62,284 bases of DNA from Nocardia otitidiscaviarum NBRC 14405 (GCF_000308635.1 NZ_BAGD01000123.1:1-62284), one strand, 5' to 3'. Shown: positions 17,382-25,624, counted from the stretch's first letter. Translations and numbers: made by a program. The notes: generated from the sequence alone by a model not told the origin.

Positions 17382-18029
17382 TCAGCGCTTCGGCTGCCAG
17401 CGCTGTGCGAATTCGCCCGGCCGCGGCGCCGGGCCGGGGAGTTTTCCCGAGGCGGCGAGCCCGTCCACGAGCATGGCGAGGACGCGGCGGCGCAGCTGGG
17501 CGGTCCGGTCCGGATCCGGCAGCGAGATGGCCGCGCACGCCTCGAGTACGAGCCCGAGATCGGCCACGGTCACCTCCGCGCGCAGGGTGCCGGACGCGTG
17601 CGCACGGCGGATCAGTTCCTCGTTCAATTCCGCGGACCGCTGGACATCCGGGAGTATCGACTCGTCCGGGGTGAAGGTGCCCGCCAGGTGCACGGTCAGC
17701 GAGTGCACGTCGGCGTCCACCACGCGTTCCAGGAAGTCTACGAGGCCCTGCCAGCCGTCGGTAGCGGCCAGTGCCGCCTCGGCTTCGGCGTTGTAGCGGC
17801 GCAGCCCGTCGTGACAGAGGGTGCGCAGGAGCGCCTCCTTGTTGGCGTAGCGGCGGTACAGGGCGCTGATTCCGACGCCCGCGCGCTCGGCGACGGCGGC
17901 GATCGGAGCGGCGGCATCGGCGAGGAAGACCTCGCGGGCGGCCTGCAGAATGCGTTCGTCGTTGCGGGCGGCCTGCGCCTTGCGGCCCGGGAGTGCGCGC
18001 TGAGCTGGGGTTTCGGCGGTCTCGGTCAT
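17382..18029 (-). CDS. TetR-family transcriptional regulator
   Basis: A 215-residue TetR repressor with helix-turn-helix RNDERILQAAREVFLADAAAPIAAVAERAGVGISALYRRYANKEALLRTL (about residues 22-70). ATG 18029 is preceded by TATGCT (complement of 18036-18041) at six bases, a leaderless promoter. It is divergent from an epoxide hydrolase gene, and two copies of an 18-bp dyad lie between them. One abuts this gene's -10 and the other the hydrolase start site, so it very likely represses both itself and the hydrolase. The inducer is unknown. Confidence 0.9.
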   Translation of the reverse strand: MTETAETPAQRALPGRKAQAARNDERILQAAREVFLADAAAPIAAVAERAGVGISALYRRYANKEALLRTLCHDGLRRYNAEAEAALAATDGWQGLVDFLERVVDADVHSLTVHLAGTFTPDESILPDVQRSAELNEELIRRAHASGTLRAEVTVADLGLVLEACAAISLPDPDRTAQLRRRVLAMLVDGLAASGKLPGPAPRPGEFAQRWQPKR

Positions 18030-18045
18030 AATTTCAGCATAACAC

Positions 18046-18074
18046 TTGAACGGAATGATCCGTTCCGCTATGGT
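18046..18074 (+). promoter_or_regulatory. Promoter of the epoxide hydrolase gene
   Basis: TTGAAC (18046-18051) and TATGGT (18069-18074) are 17 bases apart, a good sigma-70-type pair. The transcript would start near 18081. Operator 1 (18048-18065) lies over the -35 and spacer, and operator 2 (18083-18100) covers the start site. Confidence 0.7.
18048..18065. promoter_or_regulatory. TetR operator 1
   Basis: GAACGGA-ATGA-TCCGTTC has perfect 7-bp arms with a four-base spacer. It lies over the -35 region of the hydrolase promoter and directly upstream of the regulator's own -10. Confidence 0.85.
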
Positions 18075-18082
18075 TTGAAACA

Positions 18083-18100
18083 GAACGAAACATTCCGTTC
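18083..18100. promoter_or_regulatory. TetR operator 2
   Basis: GAACGAA-ACAT-TCCGTTC is the same dyad with one arm mismatch, 35 bases after operator 1 and at the expected transcript start of the hydrolase gene. Confidence 0.85.
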
Positions 18101-18117
18101 CGAACCGGGAGAGAATC

Positions 18118-19215
18118 ATGAACGCCACCACCACCGACACCATCCGCACCTTCCGCATCGAGGTTCCGCAGGCCGACCTCGACGATCTGCGCGACCGCCT
18201 GGCCCGCACCCGTTGGGCCGACCAGATCCCGGGCTCCGGCGACACCTACGGCGTGAGCGTCGACCGGGTGCGGCACCTGGTCGAGTACTGGCAGGGCGGA
18301 TTCGACTGGCGCGCGGTCGAGGCGAAGCTGAACGCCTACCCGCAGTTCATCACCGAGATCGACGGCCAGGACATCCATTTCCTGCACGTGCGCTCGGAGC
18401 GGGAGAACGCCTTCCCGCTCATCCTCACCCACGGCTGGCCGGGCACCTTCGTGGAATTCCTCGGCGTGATCGAACCGCTCACCGCGGCGGGCTTCGATCT
18501 GGTCATCCCGTCCATCCCGGGGTTCGGCTTCTCCGGTCCGACCACCGAGGCGGGCTGGAACAACACCCGCATCGCCACCGCCTGGGCCGAACTCATGCGG
18601 CGGCTCGGGTACCGGCGCTACGGCGCGGTCGGCAATGACGGCGGCTCCCAGATCTCCGCCGAACTGGGCCGGGTCGATGCCGAGCACATGGTGGGATCGC
18701 ATGTGGCGCAGGTGTATTCGTTCCCGTCGGGCGATCCCGCGGAAATGGCGGACCTGACCGAGGGCGAGGCGCAGGCGCTGGAGACGCTGGACTGGTTCGC
18801 CAAGAACAAGATGAGCTTCAACATCCTGCACTCGCAGCAGCCGCAGACGCTCGCGCACGCCATCATGGATTCACCCGCCGGACTGGTGGGCTGGCTCGGC
18901 CAGCTGCTCGGCCCGGAGCTGGACGACGATTTCGTGCTCACCCACATCGCCATCCACTGGCTCACCGGCACCGCCGGATCGGCCACCCGCATCTACTTCG
19001 AGAACGCGCGGGCCGAGCAGCCGACCGAGCCGACCACCGTCCCCATGGCCCTGAGCGGGTCGAACGGCGACTTCCACGGCATCCGCCGCTTCGCCGACCG
19101 CGACCACAACATCGTGTCCTGGAAGACCCACGACGTTTTCAGCCACTACCTGCACCACTCCGCCCCGGAGCTGATGGCGGGCGAGATCACGGAGTTCTAC
19201 GCACAGTTCCGCTGA
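18118..19215 (+). CDS. Epoxide hydrolase (EPHX1-like, with epoxide-hydrolase N-terminal domain)
   Basis: A 365-residue alpha/beta hydrolase. The N-terminal domain of microsomal-type epoxide hydrolases is clear (IEVPQADLDDLRDRLARTRWADQ, residues 14-36). It is followed by the oxyanion motif HGWPG (105-109) and the nucleophile motif GNDGGS with Asp174, typical of epoxide hydrolases rather than esterases. The charge-relay histidine is probably in the late region SHYLHHSAPELM. GGGAGA precedes ATG 18118. It probably detoxifies or degrades an epoxide; the substrate is unknown. Control by the divergent TetR through twin operators is strongly suggested by the DNA. Confidence 0.9.
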   Translation: MNATTTDTIRTFRIEVPQADLDDLRDRLARTRWADQIPGSGDTYGVSVDRVRHLVEYWQGGFDWRAVEAKLNAYPQFITEIDGQDIHFLHVRSERENAFPLILTHGWPGTFVEFLGVIEPLTAAGFDLVIPSIPGFGFSGPTTEAGWNNTRIATAWAELMRRLGYRRYGAVGNDGGSQISAELGRVDAEHMVGSHVAQVYSFPSGDPAEMADLTEGEAQALETLDWFAKNKMSFNILHSQQPQTLAHAIMDSPAGLVGWLGQLLGPELDDDFVLTHIAIHWLTGTAGSATRIYFENARAEQPTEPTTVPMALSGSNGDFHGIRRFADRDHNIVSWKTHDVFSHYLHHSAPELMAGEITEFYAQFR

Positions 19216-19229
19216 GCGGAGATATGCAC

Positions 19230-19256
19230 GGCCCGCACCCGACCCGGGTGCGGGCC
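19230..19256 (+). terminator. Hairpin terminator after the epoxide hydrolase gene
   Basis: GGCCCGCACCC (19230-19240) pairs perfectly with 19246-19256 across a five-base loop, 14 bases past the stop. Confidence 0.75.
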
Positions 19257-19304
19257 GAATCCGTTACAGCGCAGCGCGCAGCGGGCGTCGTGGGCACGGC
19301 ACGC

Positions 19305-19739
19305 TCAGAGATCGTCGGGCAGCAGACGAAAGGCGCTATGACCGGTAAGGGGCGTGATCGCACGGAAGTCGCGACGGTCTAGCGTCAACACCTCCACCGT
19401 TTCGTACCGTTCGGCAAGCGAGACATTGGTGGCGTCGGTGAGATCCAAGCGCAGGGACAAGTACCTGTCCTGCACCTTGCGCGCGACCCGCAGCAGGTCC
19501 GCGGACACTGCGGGCACTTCGATGCGCCCGATACGCTCTTGCGCCAGCAACCAGTCATTGACCGCGTAAGCGGCGCGGCGGTTGAGATTGCGAGTGGTGA
19601 CGTGTTCGACTTCGAGCAAGACGAGAGGCGAGACGACGGTCAGTGCCGCCTGCTGCAGCGCGGCGCGCGCGTCGGAGTGCTCAGGATCCGCCGAGTTGAA
19701 TGCGGCGATCAGACCGGAGGTATCGCCGATCAGTATCAT
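19305..19739 (-). CDS. vapC: PIN-domain ribonuclease toxin, VapC family
   Basis: A 144-residue PIN-domain protein, the toxin of a type II toxin-antitoxin pair. The acidic metal-binding residues fall where expected: Asp6 in LIGDTSGLIAAF, Glu43 or Glu45 in LLEVEHV, Asp in LDLTDATNVSLAE (near 100) and LDRRDFRAI (near 120). VapC toxins cut specific RNAs, often tRNA or rRNA; the target here is unknown. Its start overlaps the antitoxin gene end by four bases (ATGA), so the two are translated together. It is tail-to-tail with the epoxide hydrolase gene. Confidence 0.9.
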   Translation of the reverse strand: MILIGDTSGLIAAFNSADPEHSDARAALQQAALTVVSPLVLLEVEHVTTRNLNRRAAYAVNDWLLAQERIGRIEVPAVSADLLRVARKVQDRYLSLRLDLTDATNVSLAERYETVEVLTLDRRDFRAITPLTGHSAFRLLPDDL

Positions 19740-19987
19740 CCAGCGTCGGCTTCGGTATCGGTGATCGCTTCTCGCACAACGCTGTCGATCTCATCCGCCG
19801 TCACGGCATGCCCGTAGTCGAGAACCGGGATATCCCACACCTCGTCCCATCGCCGAGTACGTATCGCGGCCAGGTGAAAGGCCTCACGAAAGTACTCGGA
19901 TTCCGGCCGCCCTTCGCGCGCCGCGGCCTTCTTCACCAACTCGAGATCGGCCTCATCGACCATGACCGTCGTCTTCTTCAAGCCCAT
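19736..19987 (-). CDS. vapB: Ribbon-helix-helix antitoxin, VapB-type
   Basis: An 83-residue antitoxin. The N-terminal ribbon-helix-helix (KKTTVMVDEADLELVKKAAAREGRPESEYFREAFHLAAIR, residues 4-43) should bind DNA as a dimer. The acidic C-terminus should wrap the VapC active site. The first gene of the pair, it is probably leaderless: TACCAT, six bases upstream of the ATG on this strand, is a -10 and lies inside the perfect dyad at 19991-20012. This gives a direct route for autorepression. Confidence 0.88.
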   Translation of the reverse strand: MGLKKTTVMVDEADLELVKKAAAREGRPESEYFREAFHLAAIRTRRWDEVWDIPVLDYGHAVTADEIDSVVREAITDTEADAG

Positions 19988-19990
19988 ATG

Positions 19991-20012
19991 GTTATGGTAC
20001 CCGCACCATAAC
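19991..20012. promoter_or_regulatory. VapBC autoregulatory operator
   Basis: GTTATGGT-ACCCGC-ACCATAAC has perfect 8-bp arms around six bases, three bases upstream of the vapB ATG. It contains the likely -10 (TACCAT on the minus strand). The bound antitoxin or VapBC complex would block the promoter. Confidence 0.85.
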
Positions 20013-20048
20013 TTTGGGGCGAGCTGTCGCCGCTCGCCCCGCAGACGG

Positions 20049-21194
20049 TCAGGCGTGCGAGTGGAGTTCGCCCCAGGCCGGGAAGGGATCGGCGTAGTTC
20101 ACCCACGCTCGCTGTCCCGCGGCGAGTTCCGCATCGGTGAGCAGGGCCTCGTCCAGCAGGGTGCGCACCCGCTCGCGGTCCAGTTTCACGCCGATGAAGA
20201 CGATCTCCGAGCCCGGCTGCTCATCGAGCGAGGACCAGAAGGCGGCCGGTTCGAAGGTGAGGTTCGGGCCGGCCTGCGACCAGATGGCGACCAGCTCGGG
20301 GCGGCTGGCGATCCAGCAGAATCCTTTGCTGCGCAACAGTCCGCGCAGCTGGGTCAGCGCCGCGTCCAAGCGTTCGGGGTGGAAGGGGCGGTCGGCGGTG
20401 TAGGTGAGACTGCGGATGCCGTACTCCTCGGTCTCGGGGGTGTGCCCGCCCGCCAATTCCTCCTCCCAGCCCGCGGTTTCGGCGGCCAGGTCGGGGTTGT
20501 ACAGGCCGGTGTCGAGCACCTCGGAGAGGTCGACGGAACCCTTGACCGCGCGCAGGATCTTGGCTTTGGGGTTGAGGCGGCGGATGGCGGCCTCCACGCT
20601 GCCGACGGCATTGGCGCTCACCAGATCGGTTTTGGAGATGATCAGCACGTCGGCGAACTCCACCTGATCCACCAGCAGATCGGAGATGGTGCGCGCGTCC
20701 CCCTCCCCCGCCTGCATATCCCGCTGCTCGAGGGATTCACCGCGCACCACCTCGGGCAGGAAGGTGGAGGCGTCGACGACGGTCACCATGGTGTCCAGGC
20801 GCGCGATATCGCCGAGCTTGAAACCGTCCTCGAATTCCCATTCGAAGGTGGCGGCCACCGGCATGGGTTCGGAGATGCCGGTGGATTCGATGACCAGCTG
20901 GTCGAAGCGGCCCTCCCGGGCGAGCTTGCCGACCGATTCGATGAGGTCTTCGCGCAGCGTGCAGCAGATGCAGCCGTTGGTGAGTTCGACCAGCTTCTCC
21001 TGCGTCCGGTCCAGGTGGCCCTGGCCCGCCACCAGGGCGGCGTCGATATTCACCTCGCTCATGTCGTTGACGATGACGGCCACGCGGCGGCCCTCGCGGT
21101 TGGCGAGGATGTGGTTGAGCAGGGTGGTCTTCCCGGCTCCGAGGAAGCCGGAGAGCACGGTCACGGGCAGGGGGCGGGTCTGGGCTGAGGTCAC
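20049..21194 (-). CDS. COG0523 (CobW/ZNG1-type) GTP-dependent metallochaperone
   Basis: A 381-residue G3E-family GTPase that hands metal, probably zinc, to target proteins. Seen: Walker A GFLGAGKT at residues 16-23, the metal-binding motif GCICC at 74-78, the base motif SKTD near 185, and the C-terminal CobW domain with ISRP/WASRPE-type strands ending in a His-containing tail (ELHSHA). The start is GTG 21194: TATCAT lies six bases upstream as a leaderless -10 inside a Zur-like box. Placement under Zur suggests that it works in zinc shortage. It is divergent from thiD. Confidence 0.9.
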   Translation of the reverse strand: MTSAQTRPLPVTVLSGFLGAGKTTLLNHILANREGRRVAVIVNDMSEVNIDAALVAGQGHLDRTQEKLVELTNGCICCTLREDLIESVGKLAREGRFDQLVIESTGISEPMPVAATFEWEFEDGFKLGDIARLDTMVTVVDASTFLPEVVRGESLEQRDMQAGEGDARTISDLLVDQVEFADVLIISKTDLVSANAVGSVEAAIRRLNPKAKILRAVKGSVDLSEVLDTGLYNPDLAAETAGWEEELAGGHTPETEEYGIRSLTYTADRPFHPERLDAALTQLRGLLRSKGFCWIASRPELVAIWSQAGPNLTFEPAAFWSSLDEQPGSEIVFIGVKLDRERVRTLLDEALLTDAELAAGQRAWVNYADPFPAWGELHSHA

Positions 21195-21199
21195 ACGCT

Positions 21200-21218
21200 A
21201 ATGATAACCGTTTTCATT
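21200..21218. promoter_or_regulatory. Zur-like operator over the metallochaperone promoter
   Basis: AATGATAACCGTTTTCATT is a near-perfect palindrome (AATGA-N-AACCG/CGGTT-N-TCATT) of the kind bound by actinobacterial Zur (core TGAAAACGGTTATCA on the minus strand). The -10 of the metallochaperone gene (TATCAT, minus strand) is inside it. Zinc-bound Zur should therefore repress the gene. Confidence 0.8.
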
Positions 21219-21262
21219 TGCAGTGAGCGGGTCGCCCCGGCCATCCGCGCGGCGGCTCCGCG

Positions 21263-21268
21263 TAGGGT
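21263..21268 (+). promoter_or_regulatory. Leaderless -10 of thiD
   Basis: TAGGGT ends seven bases before GTG 21276, the usual geometry for a leaderless transcript. This decides the thiD start. Confidence 0.6.
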
Positions 21269-21275
21269 CAGCGGC

Positions 21276-22121
21276 GTGGAACTGCTACCGCTCACGCCCA
21301 ATGGCAAGACTCCGGTTCGTGTGCTGACCATTGCCGGAACCGACTCCGGCGGTGGGGCCGGAATTCAGGCCGACAGCCGCACCATGGCCCTGTGCGGGGT
21401 GCACGCCTGCGTGGCGGTGGCCGCCGTGACCGTGCAGAACACCGTGGGCGTCAGCGGTTTTCACGAGATTCCGCCGCAAATCGTTGCTGATCAGGTGCGC
21501 ACCGTGGTGACCGATATCGGTATCGGCGCGGCCAAGACCGGCATGCTCGCCTCCACCACCATCATCGAGGCGGTGGCCGGGGTGTGCCGCGAGGTCGGCA
21601 TCGGCGGCGGCGGGGATATTCCCTTGGTTGTGGACCCGGTGGCGGCCTCCATGCACGGTGATCCGCTGCTACACGCCGAGGCCCTGGACGCGGTGCGCAA
21701 CACGCTGTTCCCGCTGGCCACCGTGGTCACCCCCAATCTCGACGAGGTGCGGCTCCTCACCGGCGTCGAGGTCGTCGACGACCGCAGCGCGCGCCGCGCC
21801 GCCGAGGCGCTGCACGCCCTCGGCCCCCGCTGGGCCATCGTCAAGGGCGGCCATCTGCGCAGCTCCGCCTACAGCACCGACCTGCTGTTCGACGGCGAGA
21901 ACTGCTACGAGCTGACCGCCGAGCGCATCGCCACCGGCAACGACCACGGCGGCGGCGACACCCTGGCGGCCGCCCTGGCCTGCGCCCTCGCCCACGGCTA
22001 CCCGGTGCCGGACGCCTTCGCCTTCGCCAAGGAATGGACGCGGCGCTGCCTGGAGGCGGCCTACGACCTCGGAGCGGGGCACGGTCCGGTGTCCCCGCTG
22101 TGGCGGCTGCACGAGCTCTGA
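21276..22121 (+). CDS. thiD: Hydroxymethylpyrimidine/phosphomethylpyrimidine kinase ThiD
   Basis: A 281-residue ribokinase-fold kinase that phosphorylates hydroxymethylpyrimidine twice to the pyrophosphate used by ThiE. Seen: IAGTDSGGGAGIQADSRTM (residues 19-37), the anion-hole region KTGMLAS, PVAASMHGDPLL and VTPNLDEVRLLTG. The catalytic loop reads NDHGGGDTLAAALA, with Asp where many ThiD proteins have Cys in HGTGC. GTG 21276 is chosen from the -10 TAGGGT seven bases upstream. No TPP riboswitch precedes it; a leaderless message leaves no room for one. It supplies substrate made by ThiC and feeds ThiE at 41 kb. Confidence 0.93.
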   Translation: MELLPLTPNGKTPVRVLTIAGTDSGGGAGIQADSRTMALCGVHACVAVAAVTVQNTVGVSGFHEIPPQIVADQVRTVVTDIGIGAAKTGMLASTTIIEAVAGVCREVGIGGGGDIPLVVDPVAASMHGDPLLHAEALDAVRNTLFPLATVVTPNLDEVRLLTGVEVVDDRSARRAAEALHALGPRWAIVKGGHLRSSAYSTDLLFDGENCYELTAERIATGNDHGGGDTLAAALACALAHGYPVPDAFAFAKEWTRRCLEAAYDLGAGHGPVSPLWRLHEL

Positions 22122-22229
22122 CACCGGCGTTCGGCGAGGAGTTCCGAGCCGAGCCGGGTAGTCCGGCTCCCAGCAATCTCCCAGGCCGGGCGCAGGGACG
22201 GCCCAGCATCGGGCGCGAGCGTGGTCGGC

Positions 22230-23477
22230 ATGACCGACACCATGACCGCCGTTCGGGCGGCGGAACCAGCCGGGGCCGTGACCACGCCCGTCGTCGACGT
22301 GGTCGTGCCCGTATACAACGAGGAACGGGATCTGGGGCCGTGCGTGGCACGGCTGCACGGCTTCCTGCGCGAGCACTTCCCGTTCGCCGCGCGAATCACC
22401 ATCGCCGACAATGCCTCCACCGACGGCACCCTGGCGGTCGCCCGGCAACTGGCCGCGCGTCTGGACGGGGTGCGGGTGGTGCATCTCGACCGCAAGGGGC
22501 GCGGGCGCGCGCTGCGCACCGTCTGGCAGGAGTCGGATGCGCGGGTCGTGGCCTATATGGATGTGGATCTGTCCACGGACCTGAACGCACTGCTGCCCTT
22601 GGTCGCGCCGCTGGTGTCCGGGCACTCCGATATCGCCATCGGCACCCGGCTGGCGGCCTCGTCGCGGGTGGTGCGCGGACCCAAACGGGAGTTCATCTCG
22701 CGCTGCTACAACCTGATCCTGCGTACCTCGCTGCACGCTCGATTCTCCGACGCGCAGTGCGGATTCAAGGCCATGCGCACCGAGGTGGCGCGGGCGGTGC
22801 TGCCGCTGGTCCAGGACGGTGAATGGTTCTTCGATACCGAACTGCTGGTCATCGCCGAGCGGGCCGGTCTGCGAATTCACGAGGTGCCGGTGGACTGGAT
22901 CGACGATCCGGACAGCCGGGTGGACATCGTGGACACCGCACGCAAGGACCTGCTGGGGATCTGGCGGGTCGGTCGCGCGCTCACCACCGGACGGCTGCCG
23001 ATCAACGAACTGCGGGCCGCCGTGGGACGCGAACCGCTGGTGGAGGGGGTGCCGCTGGGTATGGTCGGCCAGCTGGTGCGGTTCGGCATCGTCGGCGTGG
23101 TCTCCACCCTGGCCTATCTGCTGCTGTATGTGGCGCTGCAACCGATCACCGGACCGCAGCCCGCCAATTTCCTGGCGCTGCTCGTCACCGCCGTCGGCAA
23201 TACCGCCGCCAATCGCGCCTTCACCTTCGGGGTGCGCGGCGCGACCCGCGCGGTCTCCCATCATGTCCAGGGCTTGGCCATCTTCGGATTCGGGCTGCTG
23301 GTGACCTCGGGATCGCTGTTCGCCCTGCATCAGTGGGCTCCGGGCACGTCGGTGCACGTGGAACTGCTGGTGCTGGTGGTCGCCAATCTCATTGCCACCC
23401 TGGCTCGTTTCGTGGGACTGCGCTGGGTGTTCCGGAATGCGCCCGAGCCCGCGCGGCGGGAAGGGGCACGCGCATGA
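22230..23477 (+). CDS. Family 2 glycosyltransferase fused to a GtrA-like membrane domain
   Basis: A 415-residue two-domain protein. Residues 20-250 are a GT-A glycosyltransferase of the polyprenol-phosphate sugar synthase type: VVVPVYNEERDL (25-36), NASTDGT (61-67), and the metal-binding DVD in YMDVDLSTD (109-117). Residues about 275-400 form four hydrophobic helices of the GtrA family, which help flip or anchor lipid-linked sugars. The natural reaction is to make a polyprenyl-phosphate hexose. The next gene, overlapping by four bases, is a GT39-type transferase that uses such donors, so the pair probably decorates an envelope component. ATG 22230 is preferred; GTG 22221 and ATG 22242 are possible. 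Confidence 0.88.
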   Translation: MTDTMTAVRAAEPAGAVTTPVVDVVVPVYNEERDLGPCVARLHGFLREHFPFAARITIADNASTDGTLAVARQLAARLDGVRVVHLDRKGRGRALRTVWQESDARVVAYMDVDLSTDLNALLPLVAPLVSGHSDIAIGTRLAASSRVVRGPKREFISRCYNLILRTSLHARFSDAQCGFKAMRTEVARAVLPLVQDGEWFFDTELLVIAERAGLRIHEVPVDWIDDPDSRVDIVDTARKDLLGIWRVGRALTTGRLPINELRAAVGREPLVEGVPLGMVGQLVRFGIVGVVSTLAYLLLYVALQPITGPQPANFLALLVTAVGNTAANRAFTFGVRGATRAVSHHVQGLAIFGFGLLVTSGSLFALHQWAPGTSVHVELLVLVVANLIATLARFVGLRWVFRNAPEPARREGARA

Positions 23478-25579
23478 CCGCGACCCTGAGCCGACCCCGG
23501 CACGCTGCCGAGGCCCCCGCTCCGCGCACCCCACACGTCCCGCGCTGGGACTACCCGGCGCTGGCGGTGCTGCTGGTCGGCACCGCGCTCGCCTATCTCT
23601 GGAATCTCACCGCCAACGGCTGGGCCAACAGCTTCTACGCGGCTGCGGTGCAGGCGGGTTCGCGGTCATGGAAGGCGTTCTTCTTCGGCTCCTCCGATGC
23701 CGCGAACTCCATCACCGTGGACAAGACGCCGCTGTCGTTGTGGCCCATGGAGATCTCGGTGCGGATCTTCGGGCTGCACAGTTGGAGCATGCTGCTGCCC
23801 CAGGTGCTGCTGGGCGTGGGATCGGTGGCGCTGCTGTGGGCGGCGGTGCGCCGGCACTTCGGCCCCGGCGCGGGGCTGCTGGCCGGATTCGCACTGGCCG
23901 TGACACCCGTCGCGGCGCTCATGTTCCGGTTCGACAATCCGGACGCCATGCTGGTGTTCCTGATGGTCGCCGCGGCCTGGGCCATGCTGCGGGCGGTGGA
24001 GTCCGGACGCTGGAAGTGGCTGCTGCTGTGCGGGCTGTTCATCGGATTGGGCTTCCTGGCAAAGCAATTGCAGGTGCTGCTGGTGGTGCCCGCGCTGGCG
24101 CTGACCTACCTGATCGCGGGACCGCCACGGCTCGGGAAGCGCATCGTGCAACTGTTCGCGGCCGGATTCGCCATGGTCGCCGGTGCGGGCTGGTGGGTGC
24201 TCATCGCCCAGCTGTGGCCCGCCGCCGAACGACCGTACTTCGGTGGCTCACAGCACAATTCGATTATAGAACTGACGCTCGGCTACAACGGGCTGGGCCG
24301 CTTGAACGGCGAGGAGACCGGCAGCGTCGGCCCCGGCGGTGAACTGCCGGCGGGCGGTAACGGCATCTGGGGCAGCACCGGCATCACCCGGCTGTTCGAA
24401 CCGGCGCAGGGCGGCCAGATCGCCTGGCTCATCCCGGCGGCACTGGTGCTGTCGATCGCCGGAATCGCACTGCGCGGCAGGGCCTCTCGCACCGACCCGC
24501 AGCGGGCCGCGCTGCTGCTGTGGGGCGGCTGGCTGCTGGTGACCGGGCTGGTGTTCAGCTTCATGCGGGGGATCTTCCACCAGTACTACACGGTGGCGCT
24601 GGCACCGGCCGTGGCGGCACTGGTGGGTGCGGGCGCGGTGCAGCTCTGGCGCAGGCGCGAACTCACCCAGGTACGCGTGGCGCTGGCACTGACCGTCGGC
24701 CTCACCACCGCCACCGCCTGGATGCTGTTGTCCCGCAGTGCCGATTTCGTGCCGTGGCTGCGCTGGACGATCCTGATCGGCGGCATCGCGGCCACCGTGC
24801 TGATGCTGGTTCCCGCCCGCCGACTGTCCCTGGCCGCGGCGTCGCTCGCCCTGACGGTCGGGCTCGCGGGCCCGGTCGCCTACACGGTGGACACCCTGGC
24901 CAGCGCGCATCAGGGTGCGATCCCGACCGCCGGTCCGGACGTCGGCGGCGGCTTCGGCCCGGGGCACGGCGGGCCGGGCGGCCGCCAGGCTATAGACGAT
25001 GGCCGCACTGATGGTGCGGCCGGTGGCGGCACACCCGCAGCGCCGAACGGCGGGCAACTCCCGCCGCCGGGTGGCGGAGCTGCACCTCCCGGTACGGACG
25101 GCACACTGTCCAGCGGCGCGACCGACGGTGCTGGCGCGCAGGGGAATCCGAGCGCTACCGGCGGGGGCCTGGCTGATGGTGCGCCGGGTGGCGGTCCGGC
25201 GGGTGGGGTCATGGGTGCGAGCGAGCCGAGCGAGCGGCTGACCGCTCTGCTGCTGGCCGACGGCGACGCCTACACCTGGGTCGCCGCGACCGTGAGCTCC
25301 AACAGTGCGGCGGGTTACCAGTTGGCCACGGAGCTTCCCGTCATGCCCATCGGCGGCTTCAACGGCAGCGACCCGTCACCCACGCTGGAGCAGTTCCAGC
25401 GGTATGTGGCGGAGGGCCGCATCCACTACTTCCTCACCGGCAGCGGAAACGGCGGCGGCCCAGGCCGTTCACCGGATTCGGAGAGCTCGAAGATCACCGC
25501 CTGGATCGCGGCGAACTTCACCGCGGAGGAGGTCGACGGGGTCACGGTCTACGACCTGACCGAGCCGACGACGGCTTAG
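23474..25579 (+). CDS. GT39/ArnT-type membrane glycosyltransferase
   Basis: A 701-residue polytopic glycosyltransferase of the GT-C class, related to protein mannosyltransferases and ArnT. It has about 11-12 membrane helices up to residue 475, and the early loop (TANGWANSFYAAAVQAGSRS) plus FRFDNPDAMLVF near 153, typical of this group. A Gly/Pro/Ala-rich low-complexity linker of about 100 residues (480-582) follows. A compact C-terminal domain (VAATVSSNSAAGYQ to YDLTEPTTA) ends the protein. It overlaps the GT2-GtrA gene by four bases (ATGA), so donor synthesis and transfer are coupled. The acceptor is unknown; actinobacterial homologues act on wall polysaccharides or proteins. Confidence 0.88.
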   Translation: MTATLSRPRHAAEAPAPRTPHVPRWDYPALAVLLVGTALAYLWNLTANGWANSFYAAAVQAGSRSWKAFFFGSSDAANSITVDKTPLSLWPMEISVRIFGLHSWSMLLPQVLLGVGSVALLWAAVRRHFGPGAGLLAGFALAVTPVAALMFRFDNPDAMLVFLMVAAAWAMLRAVESGRWKWLLLCGLFIGLGFLAKQLQVLLVVPALALTYLIAGPPRLGKRIVQLFAAGFAMVAGAGWWVLIAQLWPAAERPYFGGSQHNSIIELTLGYNGLGRLNGEETGSVGPGGELPAGGNGIWGSTGITRLFEPAQGGQIAWLIPAALVLSIAGIALRGRASRTDPQRAALLLWGGWLLVTGLVFSFMRGIFHQYYTVALAPAVAALVGAGAVQLWRRRELTQVRVALALTVGLTTATAWMLLSRSADFVPWLRWTILIGGIAATVLMLVPARRLSLAAASLALTVGLAGPVAYTVDTLASAHQGAIPTAGPDVGGGFGPGHGGPGGRQAIDDGRTDGAAGGGTPAAPNGGQLPPPGGGAAPPGTDGTLSSGATDGAGAQGNPSATGGGLADGAPGGGPAGGVMGASEPSERLTALLLADGDAYTWVAATVSSNSAAGYQLATELPVMPIGGFNGSDPSPTLEQFQRYVAEGRIHYFLTGSGNGGGPGRSPDSESSKITAWIAANFTAEEVDGVTVYDLTEPTTA

Positions 25580-25592
25580 TCGGCGGCACCGC

Positions 25593-25624
25593 GACAGCCC
25601 CCGCCCACTCGGACGGGGGCTGTC
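25593..25624 (+). terminator. Hairpin terminator after the glycosyltransferase pair
   Basis: GACAGCCCCCG (25593-25603) pairs with 25614-25624 across ten bases, 13 bases past the stop. Confidence 0.75.

Noticed and set aside
21669..23534. 621-codon minus-strand open frame
   Set aside because: Antisense to thiD and the GT2-GtrA gene; no recognisable domain.
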